From positions 18,500-82,499 of the forward strand of contig CAZLZJ010000004.1 in NCBI GenBank assembly GCA_964563975.1: 64,000 bases of DNA, in the 5' to 3' direction. The notes beneath the pieces were generated by a model that was not told the DNA's origin, searched no databases, and saw nothing but the letters and a program-made list of their open reading frames with translations. This DNA comes from JAAYJR01 sp964563975 (lineage in GTDB: Bacteria; Bacteroidota; Bacteroidia; Bacteroidales; Prolixibacteraceae). Each line of letters opens with the position of its first letter. The first letter of the stretch is position 1. Of this stretch, positions 18,413-28,163 are shown one piece after another. The translations under genes and the position numbers were made by a program.

Positions 18413-18417
18413 AAATA

Positions 18418-19287
18418 TTACATTTTTTCTCCAGTTAAAGTTGTATTGTTGCCATTGTTTTCTATTACATCGATAATTCTATTATATAGAAGTTCAACCG
18501 CTTTTCCTGCAAATTTTTTATTTGGGTGTGAATTGACTGATGATACAGCATACTTTTCAGAAAAATATAATCCTCCTTCAGTTTGGAGGCTATAAAGATC
18601 CCATATGTAAATATTGTCATCCGGAATATCCCATTCATTTGTTACCCATGAAAAAAACTCTTTTGTCCTTAAAGCTTCATCTTCTTGAATATTTGCTTTA
18701 ACTTGTACTGCTCCTGTGAACAGGATGAATTTGTTGTCTGGAAATTCATGCAATTTATCTTTCAGCGCTAAATATTGAAGTTTGTAATTTGAAATAGTTT
18801 TCTCTTCAGAATTTATATCCGGGGTTTCCAGGTCGGGTTCAATATTACTGACAGGGAAGCAGTGTTTGAAAATGATTACTTTATAATTCTTTGTAAGAAT
18901 CTCCAATGTGGGTTGATCCATAAAGGGCTGATTACCTGCATTTTTTACCCAAGTATTGTAGTAATCATAAGGATAGTTTTTCCATCCGTATGGTTTTTCT
19001 GATGGAAATTCAATTTCTACAATAGAGTAATTCGAACCGTGCGCTTTATTATATTTTTTAAAAAGTTTTGGCAACGCAGCTCTTTTATCAATAAAATCCG
19101 CAATTCTTTCACTAGCCTTGCTTAATCCTCTGGCAATTATTGTATTATTACTCCCTCTCCAGATTACTCTTCCTGTACTATGATGGAGGAAAACTATCTT
19201 TACATCCGCTGATTGTTTTTTCTGATGGCATGATGTTAAAGGTAGTATCATTAATAAGCAAATAATTAAATGGTATTTCGGCATCAT
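18418..19287 (-). CDS. SGNH-hydrolase-like lipoprotein (HHSTG type)
   Basis: The 289-aa product starts with a lipoprotein signal (LIICLLMILPLTSC). The mature protein opens with VKIVFLHHSTGRVIW, in which the Ser resembles the nucleophile of a divergent SGNH group, and ends with SVNSHPNKKFAGKAVELL, resembling the block V His region. The middle (YYNTWVKNAGN, then VIIFKHCFPVSN) has Trp and Asn residues usual in this group. It is on the opposite strand to the MBOAT pair but directly next to it, so a related glycan esterase role is likely. The activity itself is inferred. Confidence 0.65.
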   Translation of the reverse strand: MMPKYHLIICLLMILPLTSCHQKKQSADVKIVFLHHSTGRVIWRGSNNTIIARGLSKASERIADFIDKRAALPKLFKKYNKAHGSNYSIVEIEFPSEKPYGWKNYPYDYYNTWVKNAGNQPFMDQPTLEILTKNYKVIIFKHCFPVSNIEPDLETPDINSEEKTISNYKLQYLALKDKLHEFPDNKFILFTGAVQVKANIQEDEALRTKEFFSWVTNEWDIPDDNIYIWDLYSLQTEGGLYFSEKYAVSSVNSHPNKKFAGKAVELLYNRIIDVIENNGNNTTLTGEKM

Positions 19288-19632
19288 GGTAATTAAATAG
19301 AATTAGTTAAACAGGTTTTATTTGTCTGTTGTTTTTAAAATTATTGTTACATAACTCTCTTGTTTTTATTTCATACAACTCATCACATGCATTTTAACAA
19401 AAAAGAAGATACTCTTTTGATCTTTAAAATATTAAATGATAATTTAAAAAATTTGCTTGCATTTTACGTTGATTTCACTAATCATAGCTATATTGTGAAA
19501 TAGCTGTTTCATAAGCTCAGTCAGTTTCTAGTCAGGGTATTAATTTGATCCAACTGATACTTAATGTTAATAAAACTATTTTATAAAAAAATATGAGCAA
19601 AACTCTAATCCACCATTCGTGAAAAGATAAAA
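19288..19632. other. Non-coding AT-rich stretch
   Basis: No coding frame or promoter of note was seen. A short inverted repeat AGCTAT/ATAGCT lies near 19487-19506. The stretch separates the lipoprotein gene from a small membrane protein gene. Confidence 0.5.
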
Positions 19633-19878
19633 CTATTTACTCAAATTGTTCTTGATCTGAATTAAAAACAAAACAATTGTTATACTAAAGAAACTAATTG
19701 ATGCAATAAAATAATTAATAATTTCAGTATGTGCAAATAATCTTCCATTCCCAATTCTGTCTGCTCCAAGCAGAAATAGTGAAAAGCCAAAGAAGAGTTG
19801 AAAGATACCCAGAAGCAAAAATAACAATCCAATTATTCCGGAAAACCATGCAATAAAGTTTAAAAATTTCTTAGACAT
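19633..19878 (-). CDS. Small two-helix membrane protein, unknown function
   Basis: The 81-aa product has two clear membrane helices: FIAWFSGIIGLLFLLLGIF and a second around YFIASISFFSITIVLFLIQI, joined by a short polar loop with LLGADRIGNGRLF. No family was recognised. Support for a real gene comes from a TAAATTTG -7 box 34 bp upstream (19919-19912) and from the regular membrane pattern. Both neighbours are on the same strand but at a distance, so it is probably monocistronic. Confidence 0.5.
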   Translation of the reverse strand: MSKKFLNFIAWFSGIIGLLFLLLGIFQLFFGFSLFLLGADRIGNGRLFAHTEIINYFIASISFFSITIVLFLIQIKNNLSK

Positions 19879-19911
19879 AAAATTTGATTAATAAGTGACA
19901 GCACTAAAATA

Positions 19912-19919
19912 CAAATTTA
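19912..19919 (-). promoter_or_regulatory. -7 box for the small membrane protein gene
   Basis: Minus-strand TAAATTTG matches TAnnTTTG. No good TTG was seen at the usual 19-21 bp distance, so this is a partial promoter match. Confidence 0.35.
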
Positions 19920-19985
19920 TTAGTCCGATTCAAAAATAGATGAAGAAACTGTATAAGGTTTTTCATATTAAATCCCTTTATTTAA

Positions 19986-21686
19986 CCTGATTAATTCATA
20001 AACTCGTCATTCAGTGTAAAGATACACCTTTGGGTCTTCTTTCTTTTCGGTAAGTTGACTGATTTTATTCTTCAACCCGGTTTTCCGGTTTATTCCGGAG
20101 AGTGTTGACCTGGTTTTTCATGATGTAATAGTCATTATGGGCTCAAAATCTGCCGCCAGGGCATACCTTCCCCATGCATGTTATTGGTAATCAGTGCATA
20201 TGTTAGATTTTCGACCGGCTTCCCTAAGTCCTGAGTATCATCAGCATCTCAAAGCCTTTGATTTGTTCACCTTTTGTCGGGCAGAACCTGGGTAACTCAA
20301 CTTTAATTTTGGTTTTCATTTCCTTAACCCAGGCAGCTGTCTTTATGATTTTGAGCTGTATTGTTTTCATGGTTGCATTGGCATATTTGCTTCCTCTGAG
20401 AAGCTCTTTCTGCAGGGTGTGTATAAGTATGTATGCCATAGAGTGCAGGAATAAACGAAACTGGTTTGCCGTAAACTTATTACAGGACGAGCGGTCAGAC
20501 CTAAGATACAATTTATGGTCTTTGATGCGCAGTTCCATGGAACCCCTGGCGCAGTAGCCTTTCTCGTATATATCACGTGTACGGTAATCATACTGGTCGG
20601 TGACAATATAGCGGATATTGGTTCCCATCTCACTTACCTCGACTTTTACAATAACACGTTGATAGCTTTCCCAGTTCTGGGCTTTGTACATAAATGAATG
20701 ATACCTCTTTACAGGTTTTCGATATTGATTAAATTCCCTTTGAGCGCTTTCGATGGTAACCCGTGCCAGTTCATTAAGTTTTGCATTGCCCGTTAATCCG
20801 GTTATAAATCCGACATTATGCTCCCCACTGACCCAATCCATAAAATCCTTCGATGCAAAATGACTGTCGCCCCGTACTATGATCTTTGTTTTCGGCCACC
20901 GCGCCCGAAGGTATAATACCAGTTTCTGCAACAATCTGGCAATATTGATCTGTTTATTCCGGCGGCCTGGTTTTAAAATGGTGGTTATCAGTTTACCCGA
21001 TAATCCTTCATAAATATGTAAGGGCATGTAGCAATACTCGTTGTAATAGTTGTTGAACAGTGCCAGCTCCTGCTGCCCGTAGGTGTCATTGTTGGTGTCG
21101 TCACAATCTAAAATGATGACAGAGGGCGGCTCTGAGTATGAACCCATAAAATGATCTACCAGATATTTACCCAGTCGGAAAAGATCGCTCTTTGTGACAG
21201 AGTTCTCCAGCCGGCTCATTGTTGGCTGTGAGGCTAAATCATTGTCACTATGTGGCAGCCGGTTGGTACACATTTTAAGTATCATATCTCCACGCAGATC
21301 ATTACAGTCATTACAATCCTCATACCCTGCAGCTATCTGAAATACCCGTTGTGTCAATAATTCCTTGACAGTATGATCAATATACCGCTCATCCCTGCTG
21401 TCAGGTATACATTTACTGGCTGAGGATAAAAGGTTTAGCTCCCTGTCTATCTCACGCAACAGCAACAGCCCACCGTCGCTGCTGATACGGTCACCGCTAA
21501 AACTGAGTTTAATATCTCGGCCTTTTACAGGGAAAAGAGTTAGTTCGTTTGAGAAATTTTCAGTACTTTTATCTATCATTGTACAAAGGGTGTTTTTTTG
21601 TTTTTAATCACTTTAAATATAGCTAATTAAGTTATAATTAAAGAACAAAAGCACCCTTTTTTTTAAGTACTTATGAATAATTCAGG
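19986..21686. mobile_element. IS1380-family insertion sequence, about 1,701 bp
   Basis: Imperfect terminal repeats (CCTGATTAATTCATAA at 19986-20001; CCTGAATTATTCATAA reversed at 21671-21686; 14 of 16 match) enclose a single transposase gene. The element is flanked on both sides by TTAA (19982-19985 and 21687-21690), a 4-bp duplication that fits the family. Length and one-gene content are typical. It lies in a non-coding stretch, so no gene appears to be disrupted. Confidence 0.8.
20224..21579 (-). CDS. IS1380-family transposase
   Basis: The 451-aa DDE transposase begins with a family-typical block (LSFSGDRISSDGGLLLLREID), then DHTVKELLTQRVFQIAAGYEDCNDCNDLR. Catalytic acidic residues are visible in VIILDCDDTNNDTYGQQE and IIVRGDSHFASKDFMDW, with the later Glu probably in ARGSMELRIKDHK. 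The frame is complete and intact, so the element may still be mobile. It is read toward the left inverted repeat at 19986. Confidence 0.92.
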   Translation of the reverse strand: MIDKSTENFSNELTLFPVKGRDIKLSFSGDRISSDGGLLLLREIDRELNLLSSASKCIPDSRDERYIDHTVKELLTQRVFQIAAGYEDCNDCNDLRGDMILKMCTNRLPHSDNDLASQPTMSRLENSVTKSDLFRLGKYLVDHFMGSYSEPPSVIILDCDDTNNDTYGQQELALFNNYYNEYCYMPLHIYEGLSGKLITTILKPGRRNKQINIARLLQKLVLYLRARWPKTKIIVRGDSHFASKDFMDWVSGEHNVGFITGLTGNAKLNELARVTIESAQREFNQYRKPVKRYHSFMYKAQNWESYQRVIVKVEVSEMGTNIRYIVTDQYDYRTRDIYEKGYCARGSMELRIKDHKLYLRSDRSSCNKFTANQFRLFLHSMAYILIHTLQKELLRGSKYANATMKTIQLKIIKTAAWVKEMKTKIKVELPRFCPTKGEQIKGFEMLMILRT

Positions 21687-21789
21687 TTAAAAGTGTTTAT
21701 TGCCAAAAAGATGTAAATTTATTATTATAACTTGATCCATTAAGTGTAAAAGTAATTTTACTATAAGCTGGATAGGCAACCACTGGTTC

Positions 21790-23454
21790 TTATATCTTCT
21801 TTATTTTCTTCCCGGTTGGGCTGATCGTAAGATCTTCTTTTACATCGTATATCTGAGGTACTTTAAATAGTTCAAGCCTTTTTGAACAGTATTCAATCAG
21901 AAAATCCCTTGTTATTTCCTGCTCAGGGTCTTTCTTAATTAAAACAGTGGCTTTGAGTTTTTCACCTTCTATTTCGTCATCAATTCCTTCAACAGTGCAG
22001 TCAATTACATCTGATATGGAAAGTATAACAGCCTCTATTTCCTTTGGACTGATGCGTTTGCCACGGACCTTTATAATCTCTTTCGAGCGGGCTGTTAAAT
22101 ATATATATCCTTCCTCATCAACCGTTCCGAGATCCCCTGTATAAAGCCATCCATCCCTGATGGCATTTTGGGTGCCTTCCTCATCGGCATAATAGCCCAT
22201 CATTATATTGTCACCACGGGCTATAACTTCGCCAATCTCCCCGGATTTAATCAGTTCTCCATTCTCATTTACAACCTTAAGTTCGACTCCGGGAATACCT
22301 TTTCCCATCGAATCTTTTTTCTTTTCCCACAATTCAGGCGGAAGCCAGGATAATCTTGCCGTAGCTTCTGTTTGCCCGTACATTACTACAAATCTTATTT
22401 CAGGATGAGCTTCCCTGAATTCGTCAATAAAGACGGGGGCAAGCTTGCCTCCTGCCTGGGTTACGTAACGCATGCCGGGAAAAACGGTTGTTTTGAATGA
22501 ATCGGATTTCCTTAAAAGGATCTGGAAATGTGAGGGAACACCGGCAAACCCGGTGCATTTATAATCGAGGAGACTTTTGATCACTCCTCCCAGAAAAATG
22601 AATGAGTTGTTGAATACTATTGATCCCCCGACTCTCAGATGAGTATGCAGAAGTGACAGTCCGTAACAGTAATAAAAAGGCAGAACAACCAGCATCCTGT
22701 CATTTTCGGTCAGCTCCAGATATTCAACAATGGAACTTGTGTTGGCTATCAGGTTTTTATGCGAGATCATAACCCCTTTTGGTTCTCCTGTGGATCCGGA
22801 AGTGAAAATAATCTCTGCACATCGCTCTGCATCAAAGTCCGGGTAAGATGTTTCATGTCCCATATCGGCGTATTTGGCTGTGCCTGGTTGACCTTCAGCC
22901 TGATTACTGCTTTCAGTCTTGTTTCCGCCTTCGGCATCCAGGTTCCGGTCTTTCAGGCCTCCGGAATCATCAGATCCGCTTTCCGGCAATGTATCAGGGA
23001 ATATGGCAATACCTGAGTTCAGTCCGAGTCTCCTTTCAATATCATGTGTTAAAAAGATCAGGTCGGGATTTGTTAAATCATAGATGTAGCGGAAGTTTTC
23101 TTTCCCGATGTTCGGGTCAAGAGGAATACATATATTTCCGGATTTTATTATTGCCAGATATACCTTCAGGAGAAATAAATTATTGACAGACAGAACAAAA
23201 ATATGCTTGTTCTGTCCTACTTTGTTCTGAAGCCATCCGGCAATATCAATACAGGAACTGTATAGTTCTTTGAAGGAAATTTCCTCCCTGCCAACAAGAA
23301 AGGGTTTTTCAAGAGTTGAAGTGTGTTCGAAGAAATAATCAAATGCGTTCATGTTTTCAGGTATGTCATTCTTTGTCAGTCGGAATTTACTGTGTCCATC
23401 GTAACAAAGCGAAGGTTCTTGAAAAGTCCGGATTTCTGAGTTTTTGTGTTGCAT
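21790..23454 (-). CDS. AMP-forming acyl-CoA/acyl-ACP ligase
   Basis: This ANL-superfamily adenylating enzyme has IIFTSGSTGEPKGVMISH (P-loop, about residues 216-233), VMYGQTEATARLSW, LYTGDLGTVDEEGYIYL and the C-terminal catalytic Lys region SPTGKKIKKI. It activates a carboxylate as acyl-AMP and loads it on CoA or a carrier protein. The ATG at 23352 (MNAFDYFFEH) may be the true start, since the first 34 residues match nothing in the family. Before the P-loop there is an acidic, low-complexity insert (ESGSDDSGGLKDRNLDAEGG onward, about 45 residues) of unknown role. The carrier could be the ACP encoded at 34059-34316. Confidence 0.85.
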   Translation of the reverse strand: MQHKNSEIRTFQEPSLCYDGHSKFRLTKNDIPENMNAFDYFFEHTSTLEKPFLVGREEISFKELYSSCIDIAGWLQNKVGQNKHIFVLSVNNLFLLKVYLAIIKSGNICIPLDPNIGKENFRYIYDLTNPDLIFLTHDIERRLGLNSGIAIFPDTLPESGSDDSGGLKDRNLDAEGGNKTESSNQAEGQPGTAKYADMGHETSYPDFDAERCAEIIFTSGSTGEPKGVMISHKNLIANTSSIVEYLELTENDRMLVVLPFYYCYGLSLLHTHLRVGGSIVFNNSFIFLGGVIKSLLDYKCTGFAGVPSHFQILLRKSDSFKTTVFPGMRYVTQAGGKLAPVFIDEFREAHPEIRFVVMYGQTEATARLSWLPPELWEKKKDSMGKGIPGVELKVVNENGELIKSGEIGEVIARGDNIMMGYYADEEGTQNAIRDGWLYTGDLGTVDEEGYIYLTARSKEIIKVRGKRISPKEIEAVILSISDVIDCTVEGIDDEIEGEKLKATVLIKKDPEQEITRDFLIEYCSKRLELFKVPQIYDVKEDLTISPTGKKIKKI

Positions 23455-23562
23455 ATTACCGCTTTTGTGTTAAACTGATTTAACGGAAAACGGCAACATT
23501 TTGTTTCACCCGGACAGATTTCAAAATCCTTAGTATCAGGTAAAAAAGATTTCGTCACCTTA

Positions 23563-23570
23563 CAAAGATA
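23563..23570 (-). promoter_or_regulatory. -7 box in the divergent region upstream of the ligase
   Basis: Minus-strand TATCTTTG fits TAnnTTTG. It lies in a 421-bp divergent non-coding region (23455-23875) between the ligase and metalloprotease genes; nothing else clear was seen there. No convincing -33 TTG accompanies it. Confidence 0.4.
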
Positions 23571-23875
23571 AGAATTTATGTTTCTTCTTTCTTCCCTGAA
23601 GAACTCTTCAGTTTCCATATCTGTAAAACCTTAGAAAAATTTCCCATAGATGAGATACAGGAAAAAACTATGAAAAACAATGAATAATCTGTTGCTTATA
23701 CTAATCACCATGCTACCGTCGTTTATCAGTTACTAAGACCTCTTGATAATCCTTATGATTGATTTGTGCCTGTCATAAGACATTTGATAATCAATATTTT
23801 GAGCGGTATTTGCTTATCGCTGAATATTTTATATCTGAGGCCGGAGTGATAAAGTAAAACTGAAACTTTAATAAT

Positions 23876-26800
23876 ATGGTGCGACAGATATTTGTATGGC
23901 TGCTGTTGATTATTTTACAATGCAGTAATGTTTTTTCACAACGAATCATAAATCTTAATGCTGACAAAGAATTAATTCCTGCTCCAAGAACCGGGGGAAG
24001 AAAAAGCAGTGAACAGGAAATTCAGGGATCAAGGCGCTACAGGGAACTGAATCTGAATCCCGAATTGCAACGGTCTGATCATATAACTGTCAGGGATACA
24101 ATATTACTGGACCTCTTCAGCAACCGAAAATACAAGGCTGTCGTAGAAAAAATTAACAGGGATATAAACGGAACTCTGGTTATCAGGGCAAAACTCGCCG
24201 GATACAAATACAGCTACTGTACCATTTCAACAAATGACCAGAAGAGTTTAATGATCCTGGATATTCCTGAAACAGAAGAGTATTACAAGATGAATTATGA
24301 TCAGGAAACAAACAGGCATTATCTTCTGGATCTGGATAAAACAAAGATAAAATATCTTGAGGGAGCTCCGTCGGTAATTCCACCGTCTGATAACCGGGAT
24401 CCGGGAAGAATAAATCTAGATGACAGAATTGATCCTTCAGATAATAATACTGATTTTTCAGATAATAGTAGTGATTCTTCAGATGATTCAGGACCGATTG
24501 TAAGCAGGAGAACGATGAGTATTAGTGCAGATGCCATGGCCGTGAATGATGAAAATACGCCGGATGTGATAAAACTACTGGTTGTATACACTCCTGCCGC
24601 AGCTGCATGGGCCAGGACAAATGAGACAAATATTGCCAATACCATCAGTCTGATGATGGACAGGGCAGAGCTGGCCTTAAGCAACAGTAACACTCTGCTG
24701 ACTCTCGAACTGGTTCATTCTGCACAGGTCAGTTATACCGAGGTAAACTCTGTTAACGATCTTTACAACCTCCAGGGAGCCCAGGACGGGTTTATGGACA
24801 ATATACATTGTCTGAGGGATTACCATGCTGCCGATCTGGTTGTTCTTCTGGCTGATGTTAATTATACCGGAGGCCAGGGATTTTTACTGACTTCTACAGC
24901 GGGTCAGCCTGCCTATGGATTTTCCCTTACAAGAATTCAGCAGGCAAGCGGAACCTACACAACTATTCATGAAATAGCCCATAACCTTGGCTGCCATCAT
25001 CATAAACAGCAAAACACCCAGCCCGGACCGGGAATATTTTCTTATTCAGCCGGCTGGCGGTGGAACGGTACCAATAACAGTCGTTATTGTTCAATCATGA
25101 CTTATGAAGCCGGTTCTTATTTCAGTGATGGAATAAGTCATACACGGGTACCTTATTTTTCCAATCCCAACATACAATATAGTTCCGGAATAACAGGAAA
25201 TGCAGCGGACGGGGATAATGCAAGAACAATAAGACAAACAAAAACAGCAGTGTCTTCTTACCGTACGGAGCAGCCTGCCGTTCGTGTACTCAGTCCGAAC
25301 GGAGGGGAGAAGCTGCTTGCGGGGAGTACTCACAGGATCCGCTGGACCGTCAGCAGTCATATAGATAATTGTGTGCTTGCCTATTCCCTTAACGGGGGTT
25401 ATACTTTTACAACAATAACCACTCTGAGCAGCAGCAATACAAGTTATGACTGGACTGTTCCCAATACTCCTTCAATACAATGCAGACTGAGAATTACCGG
25501 ATCTGATAATTCCCGGACATTCAGCGTGAGTGATGTGAGTGATTTTAATTTTGAGATTGCAACAGTAATAACCGATCCCTGTTCTGATATTACTTCAATA
25601 GCCGGTTGCGGGCCGGCTAATACCCACTCGTTCACAGGAGGAGGCTCTGGTTTATGGTTTTCCCATTCGGGTAATCCCTGCGGATACTTTTCACCGGGAG
25701 TGGAAAAGATATATTCTTTTACAGCGCCTGAAACAGGTAATTACAGTCTTCAGGTTACCGATGCCACCGGATATGTTGATTATTTATGGAAAACTGGATC
25801 ATGCTCACCTGAGGGCTGGCACTGTTTCGCAGATGTGAGTCAGCCGGGGCGCCATGGTTCGGTAACATGGACAAAAGGGACGACGTACTATATCCTCCTG
25901 GATTTTGAAAATTCGTTTCCTACCACTCATACTTTTTATATTGATTACCCGGAATCTGCAAATAATATTGCCGGGAATACCGAAGTGTATAACCTCATTT
26001 CCAATCTTAACTACCGGAGGGCTATTCCGGTAACATTCAGTGAAGCGGGTACTGTTTACAGCCTGTCGGTTTACCATGAAGGCGGCAGGGGTAATATGCT
26101 GATGGCAGTGTATTCAAACTCATCCGGTACACCGGGATCAAGACTTGGTGTTACAGCATCCACTCCCGTGAATTCCTCTGCCGGCTGGCAGACTGTCTCC
26201 CTTGAGAATCCGGTTCCTGTAAACGCCGGAGAGACGGTATGGCTTTCGTGGGTTTTTGAGCATACGGTGGGAGTGAGACATACCAGCGGTTCACCTGCCA
26301 GGGCACAGTCCGGTGAATCATGGTCGGGCGGAATGCCCCAGAACTTTGGTACGGCGGCACTTGGCAACTACAGGTATTCAGTCTACTGCAGCTATACTCC
26401 CAGTGTTGTCTCAGGCAACACGCTCGGGAATACCGAAGTATATGATCTTATATCAAATCTGAACTACCGAAGGGCTATCCAGGTGACTTTTCCGGAAGGC
26501 GGAACAATCCAGAGCCTGTCAATCTGCCACGAGGGCGGGAATGGCAATATGCTGATGGCAGTATATTCGAACTCATCCGGCGCTCCGGAATCAAGGCTGG
26601 GCATTACATCATCCACTCCAGTGAATTCCTCTGCCGGCTGGCAGACTATCTCCCTGGAGAATCCTGTTACTGTCAGCCCGGGGCAGACAGTGTGGCTGTC
26701 ATGGATCTTTCAAAATAAAGTTGGTGTGAGACATACAAGCGGCTCACCCGCCAGGGCCCAGTCGGGTGCATCATGGTCCGGCGGAATGCCCCAGAACTTT

Positions 26801-28084
26801 GGTACGGCATCACTGGACAATTACCGCTATTCAGTTTACTGCAGTTATACTCCGGAGGTTTCTACTTCCAAAACATTGGGCAATACGGAAGTATATGATC
26901 TCATCTCCAATCATAACTACCGGAGGGCCATTCAGGTGACTTTTCCGGAAGCCGGCACGATAGAGAGTCTTTCAATCTGTCATGCAGGCGGCAGTGGTAA
27001 CATGCTCATGGCAGTGTATTCGAACTCATCCGGTGCCCCGGGATCAAGGCTTGGTGTTACATCATCCACTCCGGTGAATTCTTCTGCCGGCTGGCAGACT
27101 GTTTCCCTGGTGAGTCCGCTTACTGTCAGTCCGGGACAGACAGTGTGGCTTTCGTGGGTATTTGAGAATAGAGTAGGAGTGAGACATACAGGCGGTTCAC
27201 CTGCAAGGGCACAGACGGATGCTTCATGGTCGGGCGGAATGCCCCAGAACTTCGGTACGGCGTCTCTCGGCAATTACAGATATTCCGTCTATTGCAGCTA
27301 TACTCCCGGGAGTACGTCAACAAAACTTCTTGGAAATACGGATATTTATGAACTGGTATCCAATCTTAATTACCGGAGAGCTGTTCCGGTCACCTTTACT
27401 GAAGCAGGTACTATCCAAAGCCTGTCAATATGCCATACAGGAGGCAACGGTAATATGCTAATGGGGGTATATTCGAACTCATCCGGTACGCCGGGATCAA
27501 GACTTGGCGTGACATCATCCGTTGCTGTAAATTCCTCTGCGGGCTGGCAGACTGTTTCCCTGGTGAGTCCTGTTACAGTCAGTGCAGGGCAGACAGTATG
27601 GCTGTCATGGGTCTTTCAAAACAGTGTGGGAGTGAGGCATACAAAAACTCCTCCTGCCAGGGCACAATCGGGCGAATCATGGTCCGGCGGAATGCCCCAG
27701 AGCTTTGGTACTGCATCTCTTGCCGATTTCAGATACTCGGTTTATTGCAGCTATACCACTCCGGGAAGTGACGAAACAATACCGGCTGATGAAGCAGATA
27801 ATGTTGCAAGTGATTCTTTTTCCATGGAAAAGGAACAGGTTCTGATCTATCCCAATCCGACTGACGGGGAATTTACTGTTTCATGGAAGAACATATATGA
27901 TAACAGGCTGACAATCACTATTTACAGTGTAAGTGGTCAGCTTCTTAAAACAGTTCAGACAGATCCCGGTATCAATGAAATAATATTAAACCTGAATGGT
28001 ATGATGAAGGGTATTTATTTCATTGAAGTGAAAGACAGAAAGAATGATATAATACTGAGCAGGTCTGGGATCATTAAAAAATAA
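23876..28084 (+). CDS. Secreted metzincin metalloprotease with four tandem 151-aa repeats and T9SS sorting domain
   Basis: The 1,402-aa product has a signal peptide (MVRQIFVWLLLIILQCSNVFS), a propeptide-like region with an acidic Ser/Asp tract (about 165-205), and a reprolysin-like catalytic domain: VIKLLVVYTPAAAAWA, the zinc site HEIAHNLGCHH (H365, E366, H369, H375) and Met-turn SIMTYE (M408). Then follow an Ig-like module (VRVLSPNGGEKLLAGSTHRI), a module around CSDITSIAGCGP, four 151-aa repeats (about 700-1303) and a T9SS type A end (VLIYPNPTDGEFTVSW). It is probably secreted and proteolytic. The repeats are of unknown fold and may bind substrate or surface glycan. Confidence 0.9.
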   Translation: MVRQIFVWLLLIILQCSNVFSQRIINLNADKELIPAPRTGGRKSSEQEIQGSRRYRELNLNPELQRSDHITVRDTILLDLFSNRKYKAVVEKINRDINGTLVIRAKLAGYKYSYCTISTNDQKSLMILDIPETEEYYKMNYDQETNRHYLLDLDKTKIKYLEGAPSVIPPSDNRDPGRINLDDRIDPSDNNTDFSDNSSDSSDDSGPIVSRRTMSISADAMAVNDENTPDVIKLLVVYTPAAAAWARTNETNIANTISLMMDRAELALSNSNTLLTLELVHSAQVSYTEVNSVNDLYNLQGAQDGFMDNIHCLRDYHAADLVVLLADVNYTGGQGFLLTSTAGQPAYGFSLTRIQQASGTYTTIHEIAHNLGCHHHKQQNTQPGPGIFSYSAGWRWNGTNNSRYCSIMTYEAGSYFSDGISHTRVPYFSNPNIQYSSGITGNAADGDNARTIRQTKTAVSSYRTEQPAVRVLSPNGGEKLLAGSTHRIRWTVSSHIDNCVLAYSLNGGYTFTTITTLSSSNTSYDWTVPNTPSIQCRLRITGSDNSRTFSVSDVSDFNFEIATVITDPCSDITSIAGCGPANTHSFTGGGSGLWFSHSGNPCGYFSPGVEKIYSFTAPETGNYSLQVTDATGYVDYLWKTGSCSPEGWHCFADVSQPGRHGSVTWTKGTTYYILLDFENSFPTTHTFYIDYPESANNIAGNTEVYNLISNLNYRRAIPVTFSEAGTVYSLSVYHEGGRGNMLMAVYSNSSGTPGSRLGVTASTPVNSSAGWQTVSLENPVPVNAGETVWLSWVFEHTVGVRHTSGSPARAQSGESWSGGMPQNFGTAALGNYRYSVYCSYTPSVVSGNTLGNTEVYDLISNLNYRRAIQVTFPEGGTIQSLSICHEGGNGNMLMAVYSNSSGAPESRLGITSSTPVNSSAGWQTISLENPVTVSPGQTVWLSWIFQNKVGVRHTSGSPARAQSGASWSGGMPQNFGTASLDNYRYSVYCSYTPEVSTSKTLGNTEVYDLISNHNYRRAIQVTFPEAGTIESLSICHAGGSGNMLMAVYSNSSGAPGSRLGVTSSTPVNSSAGWQTVSLVSPLTVSPGQTVWLSWVFENRVGVRHTGGSPARAQTDASWSGGMPQNFGTASLGNYRYSVYCSYTPGSTSTKLLGNTDIYELVSNLNYRRAVPVTFTEAGTIQSLSICHTGGNGNMLMGVYSNSSGTPGSRLGVTSSVAVNSSAGWQTVSLVSPVTVSAGQTVWLSWVFQNSVGVRHTKTPPARAQSGESWSGGMPQSFGTASLADFRYSVYCSYTTPGSDETIPADEADNVASDSFSMEKEQVLIYPNPTDGEFTVSWKNIYDNRLTITIYSVSGQLLKTVQTDPGINEIILNLNGMMKGIYFIEVKDRKNDIILSRSGIIKK
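25973..27784 (+). repeat. Four tandem 453-bp (151-aa) coding repeats
   Basis: The landmark GNT(E/D)(V/I)Y occurs at 25973, 26426, 26879 and 27332, exactly 453 bp apart each time. Each unit contains NYRRA, GNMLM, VYSNSSG, SAGWQT, VWLSW and WSGGMPQ. There are no length changes between copies, while third-position differences are spread throughout, which suggests older duplication kept in register. Confidence 0.95.
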
Positions 28085-28109
28085 ATGGAGAGTTATTGAC
28101 TTTAATTCC

Positions 28110-28117
28110 TAATTTTG
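28110..28117 (+). promoter_or_regulatory. -7 box upstream of the AbiEii-type pair
   Basis: TAATTTTG fits TAnnTTTG and lies 46 bp before the ATG at 28164. No TTG at the correct spacing was found, so confidence is limited. Confidence 0.35.
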
Positions 28118-28163
28118 TATAAATCAATTACAGGTCAGGAGAATAAACGTTAAAGTTTGACAG

